DNA of 64,000 nt from Metallyticus violacea (Eukaryota > Arthropoda > Insecta > Mantodea > Metallyticidae): NCBI GenBank assembly GCA_030762175.1, contig CM060834.1, forward strand, positions 69,484,001 to 69,548,000, read 5' to 3'. The notes under the pieces were generated by a model. It worked only from the letters and a program-made list of their open reading frames with translations. It searched no databases and had not been told where the DNA came from. Within the stretch, counting starts at the first letter, position 1, and every line of letters starts with the position of its first letter. The translations under genes and the position numbers were made by a program. Of this stretch, positions 1 to 13,680 are shown in pieces.

Positions 1-1163
1 TTTTCCTAATTTGTATTTATTGATCCTTTTTATTATCAAGGGGATGCTGAACCCATTGTTTATAGCTGTGTTTATAATGTGTTCATACTCTATCTTATAT
101 TCTGCATCACTGAGGGGAATGTTGACCAATCTGAAAGCTAAACTATTGAACACTGCATATTGGTGTGGTACTGGATTGAAACTGTTCTTTTTTATGTAGT
201 TATCTGTGTGTGTGGGTTTTCTAAATATTCCAAATTGTAATTTATTATCTTTCTTGATGATTTTTAGATCTACAAATGGAAGCCATCCATCTTTTTCCAT
301 TTCTATTGTGAATATTATAGATCTTTCTTGCAAGTTGAGTAATTTGAGAGAGTCATGAATATGTTTCTTGGGTACTATTGCAACTATGTCATCTACGTAT
401 CTATGCCACATTTTGAAAATCCAAGGAAAAGCTTTTGTGATCTGTGATTCAAGAGATCCCATATATAGTTCTGCTAATATGGGGGATAGTGGGTTTCCCA
501 TCGCTAGGCCTGTAATTTGTTGGTATATGTTCCCATTGAAACTAAAGGTATTTTGTTGGATGCACAGATTGGTTAATTTGGTAAGATCTTCTATTTCTAC
601 GGTATGTAACCCAATGTCAGTAAGCCAATTTTTAAAATAGTTAAAAGTTTTTCTGTAGGAATGCTAGGAAATAAAGATTTCACATCAAAGGAAACTAAAT
701 TATCATCCAAGGAAATTGACGTATGTTTGATTTTGTCTACCAACTCGTACGAGTTTTTAATGTTATGACTGTTGAATTTTGGAAGTGCATTGAATTGTTG
801 ATTGAGCCATTTTGCTAATTTGTAAGTGGGAGAATTAATCTGGTTTACTATTGGTCTCATACTGTTGTCTGCTTTATGAATTTTTGGGAGCGCATAGAGT
901 CTGGGAAGTGTAGGATTGTCAACAGTAATTTTTCGTTTTTGGACATCTGATAGTATTTTGATTTCTTTTATGATTTTTTTGAAATTATTTATTTGTGAGC
1001 TGAGGGGATTCTTTTTTATTGTGATGTAGTCTGGTCCTTTTAATAGATTTTCCACTCTATTCCACAGCCCTCCACAATGGGGAAGGATAAAAAAACTAAC
1101 ACATTTGAGTTTGGCTGATCTCTTGGCAGTAAACTTGAAATACACACCTAATGAACTGTACAT
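1..1163 (-). pseudogene. Penelope-like element reverse transcriptase, frameshifted and cut by the window edge
   Basis: Read on the - strand this is a reverse transcriptase of the Penelope-like type. Visible motifs in order are LPKIHK (near 880), RPIVNQ, SFDVKSLFPSIP (near 660-690), MGNPLSPILAELYM (near 460-510) and the catalytic YVDD at 388-399. LPKIHK followed by an FDVxSLFpsiP block is characteristic of Penelope RTs rather than LINE or LTR RTs. The frame breaks at the A-run (T-run on +) at 629-633: one base appears to be missing, after which the frame runs open to the window edge. The GIY-YIG endonuclease expected downstream would lie left of base 1. The N-terminal side is short, so the copy may be 5' truncated near 1160-1260. 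It lies antisense to the SPCA gene, presumably inside its last intron. The RT assignment is firm; clade and activity are unknown. Confidence 0.85.
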
Positions 1164-2738
1164 AGTTTGTGCTGCTGTTGTAGTTCTTCATTGGAGCTTG
1201 TACCTGAATAGATATTGAAGCCAAAGTCGTATTTCAGTCATGATTATGAGAAAGGAAGAATTGGAAGATTAAGTATATTTTGATTTTATGATGATATAGA
1301 TATTAGGTGAGAGGTGGAAAATGCCTTTTTGGTAATTAACTAGGAAAACTTGGGTTATCTGGAATTGTCTGAGAAATTTTAGTTGACCTGAAGATATTGG
1401 CTGCAGGATGTTTTTCCCTTAAACTAGTTTTTAAAGTTGATATGATATTTATATACATTTTTTAACTAAAGATATTAAACTCAATTAAATGTACTTACGA
1501 AGCTGTTTATATACAGATATTAAATTGTGCCACATGATCACAATTCCTCTCCTGTTTTAAAAATGGCCAAATTGGGCTGGTTTTGTTCCTTTTGACTGCA
1601 ACATTAATTATATACTATCTCTAGAGTTCTTGGTATTTGCAGATCAAATAGAAAATTCACCAGGATACTCCTTCCATACAGTTACACCCCTAAGCAGCTA
1701 ATAACAATAATTCTTACTATTATAAGTTTATTTTTTTAATATACCTACAGGTTAATACTCTCATAATGACAGTCTAAAGAGACGATATAAACCATTTGCA
1801 CCTCAGCTTTGTTTTTATTAGTAAGCCAGTCAGTTAATTTCCCACTATTTATTAATTTTATGATTGTGGGGAAAAGGGGGGGGGGCTGCATTTGATCATT
1901 TAAGGCTCACAGTAGTGTTGTTCAACAGTCTTTCATTAGTTGGAGGCAATTGCTAGGTGCTTTCCCATCAGATAGTGCCATGGTATGGTTACTTTATGAA
2001 ACAGCTTGGATCATGAAACTGTTTAAAATTAGCTGTTGTGTTTCTTTCGTCCCATGACTATGCAATTGTAACCAGTCTGCTTTCTTCACTATGGTTCGCC
2101 ATTTTGCTTTCAAGATGACTAAGCTATCTGTAATATTTTATAGATTATGCTTAACAATTGGAACATCTGATGCCTTCACCAATAACAACTCCAAAAATGT
2201 TAGTAAGAGATGAATCCTTTATGCACCAGGGCTTAACTTGAATTGTATGCCAAATATGACTTTACATATGTGTACTGATAGTGGGTTTGATACCCAGTAA
2301 TATTACAGGCAAATGAAAGTACAGTGAAATCTGTTAAAGAGCTCTTTAGCTCAAATCTAACCTAATTGTTAACCTAAATTTAATCTTAAAATATAACCCC
2401 CAGATAGATTTAAGTTAGACAGATACCCTTGTAATAACTAATATTTGGGTTACATTAGGTGTTTGCCTAAATTTGGTTTAAAAAATATTTACCTAAGAGA
2501 GGTTTCCACCACAACCAACATTTAAATGTATTCTTTTGTTTTTCAAAACTACTTTCTTTTACTTCCTAACAGTTTTGTTTTATTATTACCATATATTGAT
2601 CAATCTATAGATTATTTCTGCTCTAATGGATAATTTAAATTGGTGTGAAAATATAAGTATATTTTAGAATGTGTACTTATATTATTGAAACACAAATAAT
2701 TTTTCTGATTAATAGCTGATACATTACTATGTTTACAG
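1164..2738. other. Presumed final intron of the SPCA gene, no recognised content
   Basis: AT-rich and CpG-poor. I see no coding exon, tRNA or element with clear ends. There is a G-run near 1870-1887. Its role as an intron is inferred from the acceptor site at 2737-2738. Confidence 0.4.
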
Positions 2739-2860
2739 ATATACTGTTCCTGGTGAGCTTGACGTCCACAGTGTTCATCATCTCAGAAATCAAGAAGCTG
2801 ATTGAAAGGCATCTTGAGAAGCGCCACAAGTCAATTAAGTCAGAAATGGACTTCGTATGA
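2739..2860 (+). CDS. SPoCk: Last coding exon of secretory-pathway Ca2+-transporting ATPase (SPCA, ATP2C1-like)
   Basis: SPCA pumps are P2A-type ATPases of the Golgi that load Ca2+ and Mn2+ into the lumen. A pyrimidine-rich stretch and tttacag (AG at 2737-2738) precede an open frame ending in TGA at 2858-2860. The first two bases complete a split codon: with G as the last base of the previous exon it reads Asp, giving DILFLVSLTSTVFIISEIKK. This closely matches the final transmembrane helix and cytosolic tail of animal SPCA1 as I recall it (a D-L-L-F-L-L-G-L-T-S-S-V pattern). The tail ends MDFV, like the hydrophobic end of other SPCA1 isoforms. Only about 40 of roughly 900 residues are in the window; upstream exons must lie left of base 1. 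Identification is by recalled homology. Confidence 0.8.
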
Positions 2861-5800
2861 CAGTTAAGGAAAACCAGAAGTAAGGCCCGAGTAGACTAAG
2901 ATCTATTTACCAAAATAGAACTAACTTCTACTTAAAAATGGAATAAAAAGAAAGAAAAAAAGTCTATCCTAAAAATTGGGAAGGTCTCTTCTGGTTTGGT
3001 ACTCTTGTATTACAAACATTAAAAAAAAAAACATACTATACAGCAGCATTTCTTAATCAGAAAATTAGTGAAAGTAAAACATAGCTTTGCATGGATTGCA
3101 CTCTCTCTGTTAGGTTAAACAAGTAGAGTGACTTGAGAAACACCATTGTTTTGAAACATTTCATTTATTTTAGATCATGGCACAGTGTGTGTGACTTGTC
3201 TTTCGTAGTATGTGAATCATTGTTTTATAAAATGTTGACAATGTATCAATTTATAATGGTTGCCTCTTGAAAACAAAAGCCATGATTAATGTAAGTAGAG
3301 TATTACAAAGAGATTTGCATCCATACAAATAAATGTTTTGCTTGAAAAAATTAAAGACACTTGAATAGGGGGGAACATGATGGAGGATCTGTGATATAAG
3401 GGTTGAGAGCAGTGACGATAATTCTCATGTGGTACTGTGCAGCTTACTTCACTGAGGTGCAATTTAAACATAATGTTAATTAGTGAACATAGATGTCAAT
3501 GCTGAGGTTGTGGAACTTTAGACTACTTGCATGCTGGAAGAACAAGAATCTAAGTGAAAAAATTTTGGTTGACACTAAATGATGAGAAATCCACTTACCA
3601 AATGTATTACTGTAGAGTATTAAGATATGATGATGTAACTAGGGATGATTATAATCACTTTAGGTTTGTTGCATCCTTTATCTTAAAATGAAAATAGAAA
3701 ATTATCACCGTACTTTTATTATTTTTTATATAAGAAAGGTGGTTTAAAAAATTCTACCTTTAAATTATTTCAAACTTTCTGATGAATCTTTTGATTTGGA
3801 AAATTTATAGCTCGTCATGAAAATTGGTTTTTCTTACACTCTAGTGTTGGTTCAATACTCTGTAGCTACACTTCAGTGCCACTTTGAATGTTTTAGACAT
3901 TCCTTGTATAAACATTGTTAACTGTTATAAGGAAACACAAATTTACACAATTATATTAGTGGTATATTTCTAACCTCATTAGTCAAAATTTTAAAAGTAG
4001 TTGTTCACTGAAAAGTGTGCTTTTTTCCTTTGGTAATATCATCTGTTGTGAATAGTTATGAAATGTTAATAGGTGCATTTTTAAATGTTAAGGGTTAATC
4101 AGTGTTAAATCAGGTACAAGAATATTGTACTTCTAAGTGATTTTTTGATGTTTTGAGAAAGAATCTGCATAGTTATCTCTTCTATAGTGGCAATTAAAAA
4201 GAAATAAACTTTTGTGTGGAATTTGGCAAACTTCGAGGATCTGTAGAAGCGAGTCTTTGAAGACCAAATTAATATTGCTATATGAAGTGTATGTTAAAAG
4301 ATATAACACAACTTTGAAGATGTGTCCTGTTAGATTATAGTAATGGGAACAGTTTAATATTTTCCCCCCCTCATTTCATTTTCAGTTTTTAACGCACTGC
4401 AGATTATTGTGTGCTTAGTAACAGGTTATTGTTTTCAGGCACCTAGTTCTTGCTCATATTAAGCTGATGTTAAAATAATATATGTTAATTATTTAGTATT
4501 ATTAAAAATTGACCTGAATAAGTGAGATAAATTTTAGTTCCTCATTAATGGTTAATCATTACTTTATAAGGAAGAAAGAAAGACTGCTATCTGGAAATGC
4601 CTGCTTCTAACAAGAACAAATGCAGGAAAGAAAGTAGCATGCATTTCTGAGATTTAATTTGCTCCTTTACATGTAGCAAATTCAACAAAGGTTTTATAAT
4701 TATGTATATGTAGCACTAATGTATCCAAGATATGATAAAAGAAAATTAATTTAATTTTAATAGTGAATTCTAATAATATTTTTAAATGGTATTTTAAAAA
4801 AAACTGAGTTTTGTTATAATGCTCTAAGAGACATTATTCTATGATGTTAAGAAGAAGAAGAAAAAAAAACAGGTAAATGTCAAATGAGGGTGCATTTTTA
4901 GCATAATCTTTTTCACTTATTAAAGTGACAGTAACTTAAATCTTATTTTTTTACAAATTAATTTTTATATTTTTTCTTGTTAATTTCTCATATCATATCA
5001 TTCAATCTTCCTAAATGCATCCAATCTTGCAATTTTTTTTTACATTTCTCCTCTACTTTCTTCTAAATGTAGTCTCTGAGTAGATATGATCTAAACAAAG
5101 AAGTTGCATGAGTTTCAGGTATTTCATTAATTTACTTTACAAACTATAATTATTGTAACAATAATAATAATTGCATTGTACTTTGTTCATTTTTTATATA
5201 TAGGGCTGTTAATATAAATTAATTAAATTAAGTTAGCATTTCCTCAATTTTTCCTTAGTCTTTCACATTAAAATTTTGATGCACCTCTGCTCATAGTTCA
5301 GTTTTATTTACATTAAATGCTTTCAAAAAATGAAAGTGTGCATTTTGCATGATAGCTTCAGAATTAATTGAATCGTATTTGAATACCATTTTTAACAAAA
5401 ATTTGCTTTGTGGTTATGTTAATATTAAAATGAACAGTTCTTACTAATCTGTCAGAAGTTGAACTATCAAAAACAGTAATATAAAAATTATTTATACCGG
5501 AATGCTGAAAGTAAAATGTTAATTCTGTCTATTAAAAAATAAATCATCAACTCACAAGAAAAGGCCTAAAGCCTTTCCAGATCCTGACAGACCATGTGAA
5601 TCATTCAAATTTGTTACACTTAGCACCTATGATATCAGACAGATAGGTGATCAGAAAATTTTGTATGCACACAGGAAACATAAATATCACCAAAAATGTC
5701 AGATAAAAATGTGTAAATCTTAAATCAATGTAATAGTTTACTGGGTTTAAATTTTATTGCCCAATAATATGTATAATAAATTGGTATTTGATTTTTTCAA

Positions 5801-8271
5801 ACAAAAACAATTATGCTAAAGACAAAACAAAAAGGCTATGCTAGAGACAGAAAATGGATTGCAGTGTAATGTCAATTGTTACAAAATTGAATTGAGCTTT
5901 ATGGCTCAGTAACTGTTTTCTAAAAATATGGTCATTTTGTTATCATATGGGTCTATTTATTATAGAGAAAAGTATGTAATTTGCTTCTTGAATGCAACTA
6001 TACATAAAGTATGATTTTAACAGTTTTTGTTTGCCTCTGACTTTGACATGGCAGCCTGCAGAAACCATTCCAACATAGCTTGCTGCTTTATAATTTTATC
6101 ATTGAATTTTTTAGTTGGGAATTGATGAAACTGCAACTGTGAACTCATTTCATAAGTCAAAAAATACTTATATAATGTTGTGCCAGATTTTGAAGTTTTT
6201 TTTCCCCCCATCTTATCTGTCTTAGCATATGTCCCATATAACTTCTGGGCAAACTCTTCCTTAGCAACTCATTAGAGCTGACACTTTCAGATAACAGGTG
6301 CCTCAGCATCAGATCCTCCTGTTACAAAGTCTCTCTCCCCATGTGGTACACCTGTCTGGGTGTGCACTTTGTTATGTAGAGTACCCACTGGAAGTATTAT
6401 GCTTTCAATTTTTTGAGGACTGCAAGTTGTCTCCTGGTTAGGCAATTCCAAGGTCCTCTAGTCCATGTGTTGCACATGTATTATCTACACCTCATTTCTG
6501 TTTCTAGTGACATCAGATCAAGGTAGTGGATCTCGTTCATCTTATGACTGTTGCTATTCTTTCTTTGATATGCAGTGAGAAACTTTGTGACATCTGCAGA
6601 GTAATGCAATAGGTACTTGGAGATTTTCTTGGAGATTCTTACTCTCTAAAATTGTGCAAGAAAATTTGTGAAATGGACCAAAAATTTAAAATCTTGAAAA
6701 ACTTATGCTTCAGAACATTAATGGCTGTTTAGAGTAAACACCTTACTAATTATAATGAATGTTGTGCAATAGCACCTATTACGTGCATTCTTGTTTGTTT
6801 TTTCAATGCTTTGGCGAAACTGCAAACATACCTGTCTGTCAACTAACATGTTTAAGCCCCCAGTTGGGACATGTTGCCCAGAAGGAAGGATTTTTCTAGA
6901 ATTTTCCCTTATCCTGAAAAGTAAAATTAGATAAGTACTCCAAACTCATTTGCTTCATTATTTCATGTTGTCTTGAGAGGTCTGGCAGTTGGCAGAAGTT
7001 AAACTTTTATTAAAAAAAAACTGTTCATTGTATTTTTTTATGAACTTGCAGTTTTGAGCAAGATACTTGCTAGTTCAGTTTGAGTTGTGTTTATGAGAAA
7101 ATTAGAAAGTTGGGGATTATAACATCCTAAATTAATCATAAATAGAAATTTGCATCATAATTTGATATCCACATTAATTTCATGTCTGTGAGAAACATGG
7201 GGTTTTTCTGAAGGATGTTAATTTATAAACCTCTTTGACTTAAATGGTATTAAAACATTTAAAAGTATTTTTACCATCTTATTTTTTAATAATAGATGAA
7301 TTCATTTATATCTTTAGTAAGGAAATTGGTAATATATTTGATATTGATAACAAGTATATTGATTAAATAAATGACATTTTGGAATATAATAAAGTACACT
7401 TTTAGTAGCTCTGAATGCCAAATACTCTATTTAATTCTGAGGAACTAAACTATGAAATAAATAATTGATAATTTGTATAAACTGCCATGTTTTACATGTG
7501 TATGATGCATTCTAGTTATATCCAGATATTATTATTTTAATTTCTGAGTGGAGCATGTTGAACATGATAAAACAAATATCAAACTAATCTTATCACTAAT
7601 CTTATAGTTTTCATATAGTTAATATGTCATGCTATGTATTGTTGCATATACAGAAAAGTGAAATAGTTGCAGTCATTCCCAATCTGTTTCATTTTAAATG
7701 TTATAAATTCCAATAAAAATATAACATTGAAGTCATAGCACTTCAAAGCAGAACATTCCAGTAGAATCAGTTTAAAGATGAGTAGGACAGAAAAGAAAAT
7801 CTGTTATGTATATGTTTTTGTAAAAGTTTTATAAAAAACAGGATAAACTTAAGTAATTTATCATGTATTACACTACCTCTCATGTTTCTTGTGTGGGGTA
7901 ATTCTAATTTATTCCCCCATCACTGCAATCTTCTTCATTGACTTTGTCAACAGTTGTCTCTTATTTAAGCGAAATCTAAATATCTCAGACTTACAGCACA
8001 ATTTTTAAGCACACTTAATTTAGTTGTATTTTCCTTTAATCATATTTGCAAGTGCTTATTTTTGTATGATAACATCACATCACATTTTATCATCTGCAAG
8101 AGTGGAGCTATTAGTGCTTAACTTCTACTGTCTAGTAGTAATGTTTCAGAACATATTTAATTTAGAGGAAAGCCAGCGTTGCTTTTATGGTAACAATGCA
8201 ATGCTATCAGCAATGTCATACCAGTAAAGCTCTTGGCACATCATAAAGCATGAATACTTAAAATAATAGTA

Positions 8272-8306
<35 letters not shown>

Positions 8307-10795
8307 TGTTGCACGGGAAGCAGGTAACAAACAGCAGCTTAGAAAGTTATGCAAGAGGCAAATGTCACAAAAAAAAAAGTTTATTACTGAACAAAATAAT
8401 TCTGTTTACATTTTTTCTTTTTGTCCATTAATCACAATAGAGCATAGAAGATACATTTATTTTGAATTTTTATTGAATTATTTGTAAGATGCTTTTATCT
8501 GTAATATTACCTCATTCAAAGCAACACAGCAGATACATTTCCAGCCATATTACTGTGGCAGACCTGCAATTCAAATATATATTGATAGAAGAAAACTATT
8601 TTAAAACTCTAAAAGAAAATTCAAGTAAAGGTATGTAAGACCACCACAAGCAAAGATTGGTTGATTTTACATTTTTTTTTTTTTTATCAATGCTCATGAA
8701 GAGGAAATAAAATTTGGTGTCTAGTGATTCATTATGAGCTTTGGTGGATGTTAAAAGCTTAGAATAGAATATCATCATGTGTCTGTTTCAAAATCATCTG
8801 TGATTAGAAATGTGGAAACTGTAAATTAAAAAATAATTTTGTTGGGTCTGTTAATAGTTCATTAGATTGTGTGCTCCTGCAACAAAAAAAAGTGGTCTGC
8901 TTCCAGAGTTAAGTCCAACTTTCGGTAAGGTTGGTGATACTCAATAAAAAGTAGAGTTCAAAGTTCAAAGTAGAGGGAATTCATTTGCTTTGTTTCCAGT
9001 ATGTTACATATTTCTTACTAGATCCTTATTTATAATGTAATCATAATAGGGAAAACATCACAAAAATATATGAAGTGTATGAAGTGCTATGCCAGAACAG
9101 ATTTAAGCATATTCAAGCTTCAAGAGTTGGACGTTTTTTTAGGTGCACTTGTCTACTTGTGCTTTGCTTAGAATGGGGTTAAAAATGTGTCTACTGTGGT
9201 CAACTTGTTGCTATGGTTTACCAATTGCACAGAAATAAAACTTGATGGATTTTGTATTAAAGCGAAAGTATTGGGGTGTATATCCCTAATTCACCTGCAA
9301 CACAGCCAAACATCCCTGAAAGAGTGGTAGGCTCGTATAGTTTTCTTTTACCTCATATAAAAACAAAATTAGATACCATTGACTTTGATTCTTATAAAGT
9401 ACATTTGAAATAAGTAACATCAGCTTAATATCAGTGGTGCTGAAAATTATTTAAGTGATAGCAATGGCACTGTAAACTTTGCATGTGATCATAATTTTTA
9501 GGTAAACTTAAAGTTGTTAAAACAAAATGAACAGAAAGTGTGACACCTAGGCTGACCTGAGCTTGTACTTCTGTAGATTAAGTTTTGTGCTGTACACATT
9601 AATATCTAGTTATGTATAAATGCTTTTGCATATAAATAACAATGTGCTGTTGTGACCTTGGTAGGTTATGTTTGATGTGAGAAAACTGAATTTACATTCC
9701 TAGTACTTCAGAGTCATAGCTTCACAGTTTATAGGAAAACTGGTGGCTTCTGTCTGCTTTATTCCAATTGAAAAAACTGCTCCATCAGAAAGAATGTAAA
9801 TTACAAATTTGGTGTCATTGCAAATTTTACTTGATCAACACCAAATTTCAAAAGATAATTTTAAGTGAAAATTGGAGGGATGGAATTTTACAATGCTAGT
9901 CATCTGAAAATGGGCAGTTTAAATGCTTAAAAGTTGATCATTATAACTTAAATTCTAATTTTTATTTTATTTGTGGTTGATATAAATCCTGTTGAAAATG
10001 AGCAGTGCAACAAGATGGAGTTACCATGATGTGGTGCTCTATAAGATTATTCAGATACTTAATTTATATGGAACAGTCTAGGTAGCACACTGTGTGGAAA
10101 ACATTCCTGTAACAGTGTCCCTTCATATTTAGAACTATGTTCTGTAATTTAGTTAGAGACAGTTTAACATAAGAAAATGTTGCTTAATGTCATTCTCACT
10201 AAGTTAAAGTATACTGCTATGTATGCTTCATATCATCCCTTAATAAGCTTCTGTATCATTTATTTACCTAAATCAGGGTCTGAACTTGTGCGCATGTTTG
10301 ATCGTGTAGATGGTTGTTAACACTTCACAAATCCATATTATATTTATTTTCCCTTGTATATATTTCATTTTAACATTCAATCTGGGCACAAGTAACAGGA
10401 GTTAATATTTATTTAATTGAATTAAGTGATGAGTTGTATTTATTTATTGCTATGGTGCTTATTTTATATATGTAAAATGAAGATGCAAGATGCAAAATTG
10501 TTTATATATCACAGTACTCCAATGTGTTAGTTCCTTTTATTTTTCATGTGGTTTTTTTTTTTTTTTTTGATATCATTTGATACCTACCAGAGATCATTCC
10601 TGTAATTCTTTTTTATTTTATGTGACATTTTGGTAAATGTATTTTTGAACACTATTAGAGGAAATACACAGCTTCTCATATACATATATGTGTTATTAGT
10701 TATTGATCACCCATTTCCAAGCTACACCTACAATTTGTGTTTGCAGCATTATCAAGTGATAAACATGATTTAAAATAAAGGTCGTATGATACAAG
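2861..10795. other. AT-rich stretch without recognised genes; may contain the SPCA 3' UTR
   Basis: About 8 kb of strongly AT-rich, CpG-poor DNA downstream of the SPCA stop codon. Many AATAAA hexamers occur (for example near 4201, 8944 and 9234), so the end of the transcript cannot be fixed. A vaguely coding-like tract on the - strand near 6010-6680 has several stops and no family I recognise. No convincing mobile element ends are seen. Confidence 0.4.
8271..8307. repeat. (AAT)n microsatellite
   Basis: Uninterrupted AAT/ATA repeats in an AT-rich region. Confidence 0.95.
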
Positions 10796-11230
10796 CGAGG
10801 TGGCTCAGTGCAAACACTCATCTCTCATTCCGGAGGTCCCAGGTTACATTCCCTTGGGAAAGGCCATCCTGACCTGTATTTTTCTTGGTTTTCCCTGGTC
10901 ACTTAGGTGGATGCTAGGATGGGTATTTACAATCCACAAATTTTCCGCTGTCCCATTTCCTTTTATTTCATTCCATAGCATCAATTACAGATCCGAAGCA
11001 TCAGGTGAGGTGAGGATGATGCCTTGTGGTGTGGCGGAGGCTTGTCTTCTGGAAAAAGCTCTTATCCTAGCATCTGATGGGTGCTGTCTGGGGACCTCCT
11101 CGGGAGACCTCAGGAAATACCGAGTGAGACCTGGGTGGAACTGGGGTGATTCTTGCAGGTCTACCAGCATCTGGGATATATCATCTATGGAAATCATTAG
11201 GGACCATTCCTGGCCACGTAGTTTATTTTC
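10796..11230 (+). mobile_element. tRNA-headed SINE, long family (here called family 3)
   Basis: Begins with a tRNA-like head (AGCGAGGTGGCTCAG, then a B-box-like GGTTACATTCC). The body contains blocks such as TTTTCCCTGGTCACTTAGGT, GCTAGGATGGG, TTTTCCGCTGTCCC and GTGTGGCGGAGGCTTG. The same blocks in the same order occur at 60163-60600 and, inverted, at 61390-61712, which defines a family. Open frames across it on both strands are by-products of its higher GC content. Confidence 0.65.
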
Positions 11231-11334
11231 CATTAATGAATAATCTTATAAACAAAATTCTAGAATACTCACTTAAAAAAATTAAAGCAAAACCTCCTCC
11301 CCCATACTCAACATTAAACCCTGAAACTATTTCA

Positions 11335-11420
11335 GACTCCCCTTTATCCCTTCCTCCCAGAGATGCCCCTGGATTATCCTTGATTTCATCCCTTCCTCCT
11401 AGAGATGCCCCCACAGTGGC
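11335..11420. repeat. Short direct duplication, CCTTCCTCC(C/T)AGAGATGCCCC
   Basis: Two copies of about 27 bp (near 11347 and 11389), about 42 bp apart, just downstream of the family 3 SINE. Confidence 0.7.
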
Positions 11421-11444
11421 CCCTGTGCAAACTACCTGTCATTA

Positions 11445-13553
11445 GGGCTGAAGTAGTATGGTGAATTTGGTTTTAAAGGAAATAAGTTTTATATTTGAAA
11501 GCATAAATGTTGTCTGTTCATGCAATTTTTATGTATTGCCTATTAAGTGTGTTACAGACTGTAGTGCCCATACTATACTATACTGTAAATATGTACACAA
11601 TTTATAGAATATTGCCCTTCTTTAGTTAAATAAGCATTGTATCTGGAAAACATTCTGATTGACACCGTTAAGTTTAGCCATGTAATGTTTCTAATTTTAT
11701 TGCTAACATTATCCTTTTAGCAAATTCTGAAGGGATAAAGCTATTGCAGCCTTGTCCATAAAACTTATTTTTTAGCAAATTCCTAAGGATGTAAGCTATA
11801 GCTGTTGTACCCATGCATAGCATTTTTAATAATCTATCTAAATCTGCATCAATCATACTAGGTGCCTCAAAAAAAAAAAAAAAAGTATACATATATGTCT
11901 CTGAAGTATTGTTGGTGATCTCTGGGAATAAGTTTCAATCGTTTTTTATCTTAAGATCTGTGTCTCCATGAATTATAGTCTGCACCTCAATTTCTGCTGA
12001 AGAATGCTTTTAACTTCAGTACAGTTCTATCCATATTTCTCTGTACAGCATTTCCACACACCAATTAGTGTACAAGGACACACCCTTTAAAAGAATCTGA
12101 AAGTGCAAAAATTCTGGAGAAGCAGCAAGTGATTTCATTGGAATGTTGCTGAAAGGTATGGCATGGATTTCTGCTTCTTGCCTCCATTTCCTCATGGAAC
12201 GAATGAATATATATGACTCGGTGACTTACCCTAATTAACCTGGATCATGTGTGTTTTGTCATAAAAGGCTGGGAAGTCAATGCAGTAAATTGAGTCAGAA
12301 CTTCAGTTTCATAATGTAGGTAGTTGACTTTGGCATTTTTAGCAACATAAAAAATAGTTTACCTCCCATTATAAGTGTTTTTTGCAATAAATATCATTCC
12401 CCTCTGAAAGTTTGCTCTATTAACAACAAAGTTTAATTTTATTATTTTTTAAAATTTACATTTTACACTTGGTTGGCAGTTAATTACACAGGGATTATTG
12501 CATTTATTAAATGACCCTAATCTTTCTGTTAACAGATGTTTCCTATATAATTTTCTACTGTTTGTGCAATGTTCTGAAATGTGACAAAACAATTTACATA
12601 CTGTACTTGTGTAATATCTTTTCAGCTTCAAATTCAGTTGATAATAATGTTCAAAGTTTATAAAGAGATTAATTCACTTGTATCATTATTTATCTTACTG
12701 GGTTACTGCCACAAACCAATTTTTGGATTTTGACTATGCACAGATTGGTAATTTGCTTATTTCTTATGCTATGGAATTAATACCATACAGGCATTTCCTT
12801 TAATATTTTACAGTAAAACTTTGCTTCTGCATATAACAGAATGACTATAGTTTTGGCTGGAAAGAGCTGTGATGTAGATTTCCTAAAATAATTCAGTTTT
12901 TTTAGGCTCTGTTGCATTTGGACACCTGTTCACATATGCATGTATAATATCAACTGATTTGTCCTTTACATAGAATGATAATGCTGGCATGTGATAGCTG
13001 TGCCACTACATTGTTGCAAATAATTCTCATAGATTGCAAGCAACTCTCCATATAATGGTTGTCATAATTTCCTATTTATAATAAATATGAATAATTGATT
13101 ACTTTAATAAGTCTATATTGAAGCTTTAACAGTATACAAACAGAATTAGAAAGATAATAGCTTCAAAATCACAAGAACTAATATTCCTTCCCTCAGCTTT
13201 TGGCCACAAATGAAATATCCAATAGCCTGTTCTCGTTATAGAACAGTCCTGAATTTTTTAACTATAAAATTTGATTTTTAATATCATATTTTCTAAATTA
13301 TGAATTTAAAAATTGTGTTTCTTTATTTACAGACAGCATTATTTTTCTGTGTAAGAGTTTGTAAGATATAAAAACTGGTAGATTACCAATTATTTTTCAG
13401 TACTGAATTGTTACAAATGGATGCACAGTTTTTATTCAACAGCTGAAAAGATCACACATCTATTAATATTTGTCTCTGTGCAACAATTATACTGTTTAAC
13501 TTCTAAATTGTATATTGTATTTTAAGTCTATAAATGTACAGTTTTTGTCAGCC
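11445..13553. other. Intergenic stretch with nothing recognised
   Basis: AT-rich and CpG-poor, lying between the two convergently transcribed genes (SPCA on +, GNBP on -). It probably contains the 3' ends of one or both transcripts, but no ends can be fixed. Confidence 0.4.
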
Positions 13554-13680
13554 TCAATGATCTCAGGGTAACACACTTGCCTCAAGTTTCATGGGTTTGA
13601 TCTCATCTGAGGTCAATGAGTTTTTCAGAATGTAAAAATCTAGAATGCAAGTCCTCAGGGGGGAACTTTAAGCCATAGAT
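13554..13680 (+). mobile_element. Old, diverged copy of SINE family 1 (5' part)
   Basis: Aligns by eye to the tRNA-like head and first body segment of the family seen at 58873-59168: GGTAACACACTTGCCTC, GGGTTTGATC, GAGGTCAATGAG, GTAAAAATC. CpG sites have largely been lost. It lies just past the GNBP stop codon, possibly within its 3' UTR. Confidence 0.55.

Noticed and set aside
10800..11445. Overlapping long frames on both strands near 11 kb
   Set aside because: They are by-products of a GC-richer SINE. The tRNA-like head and shared body blocks with two other loci explain the sequence.
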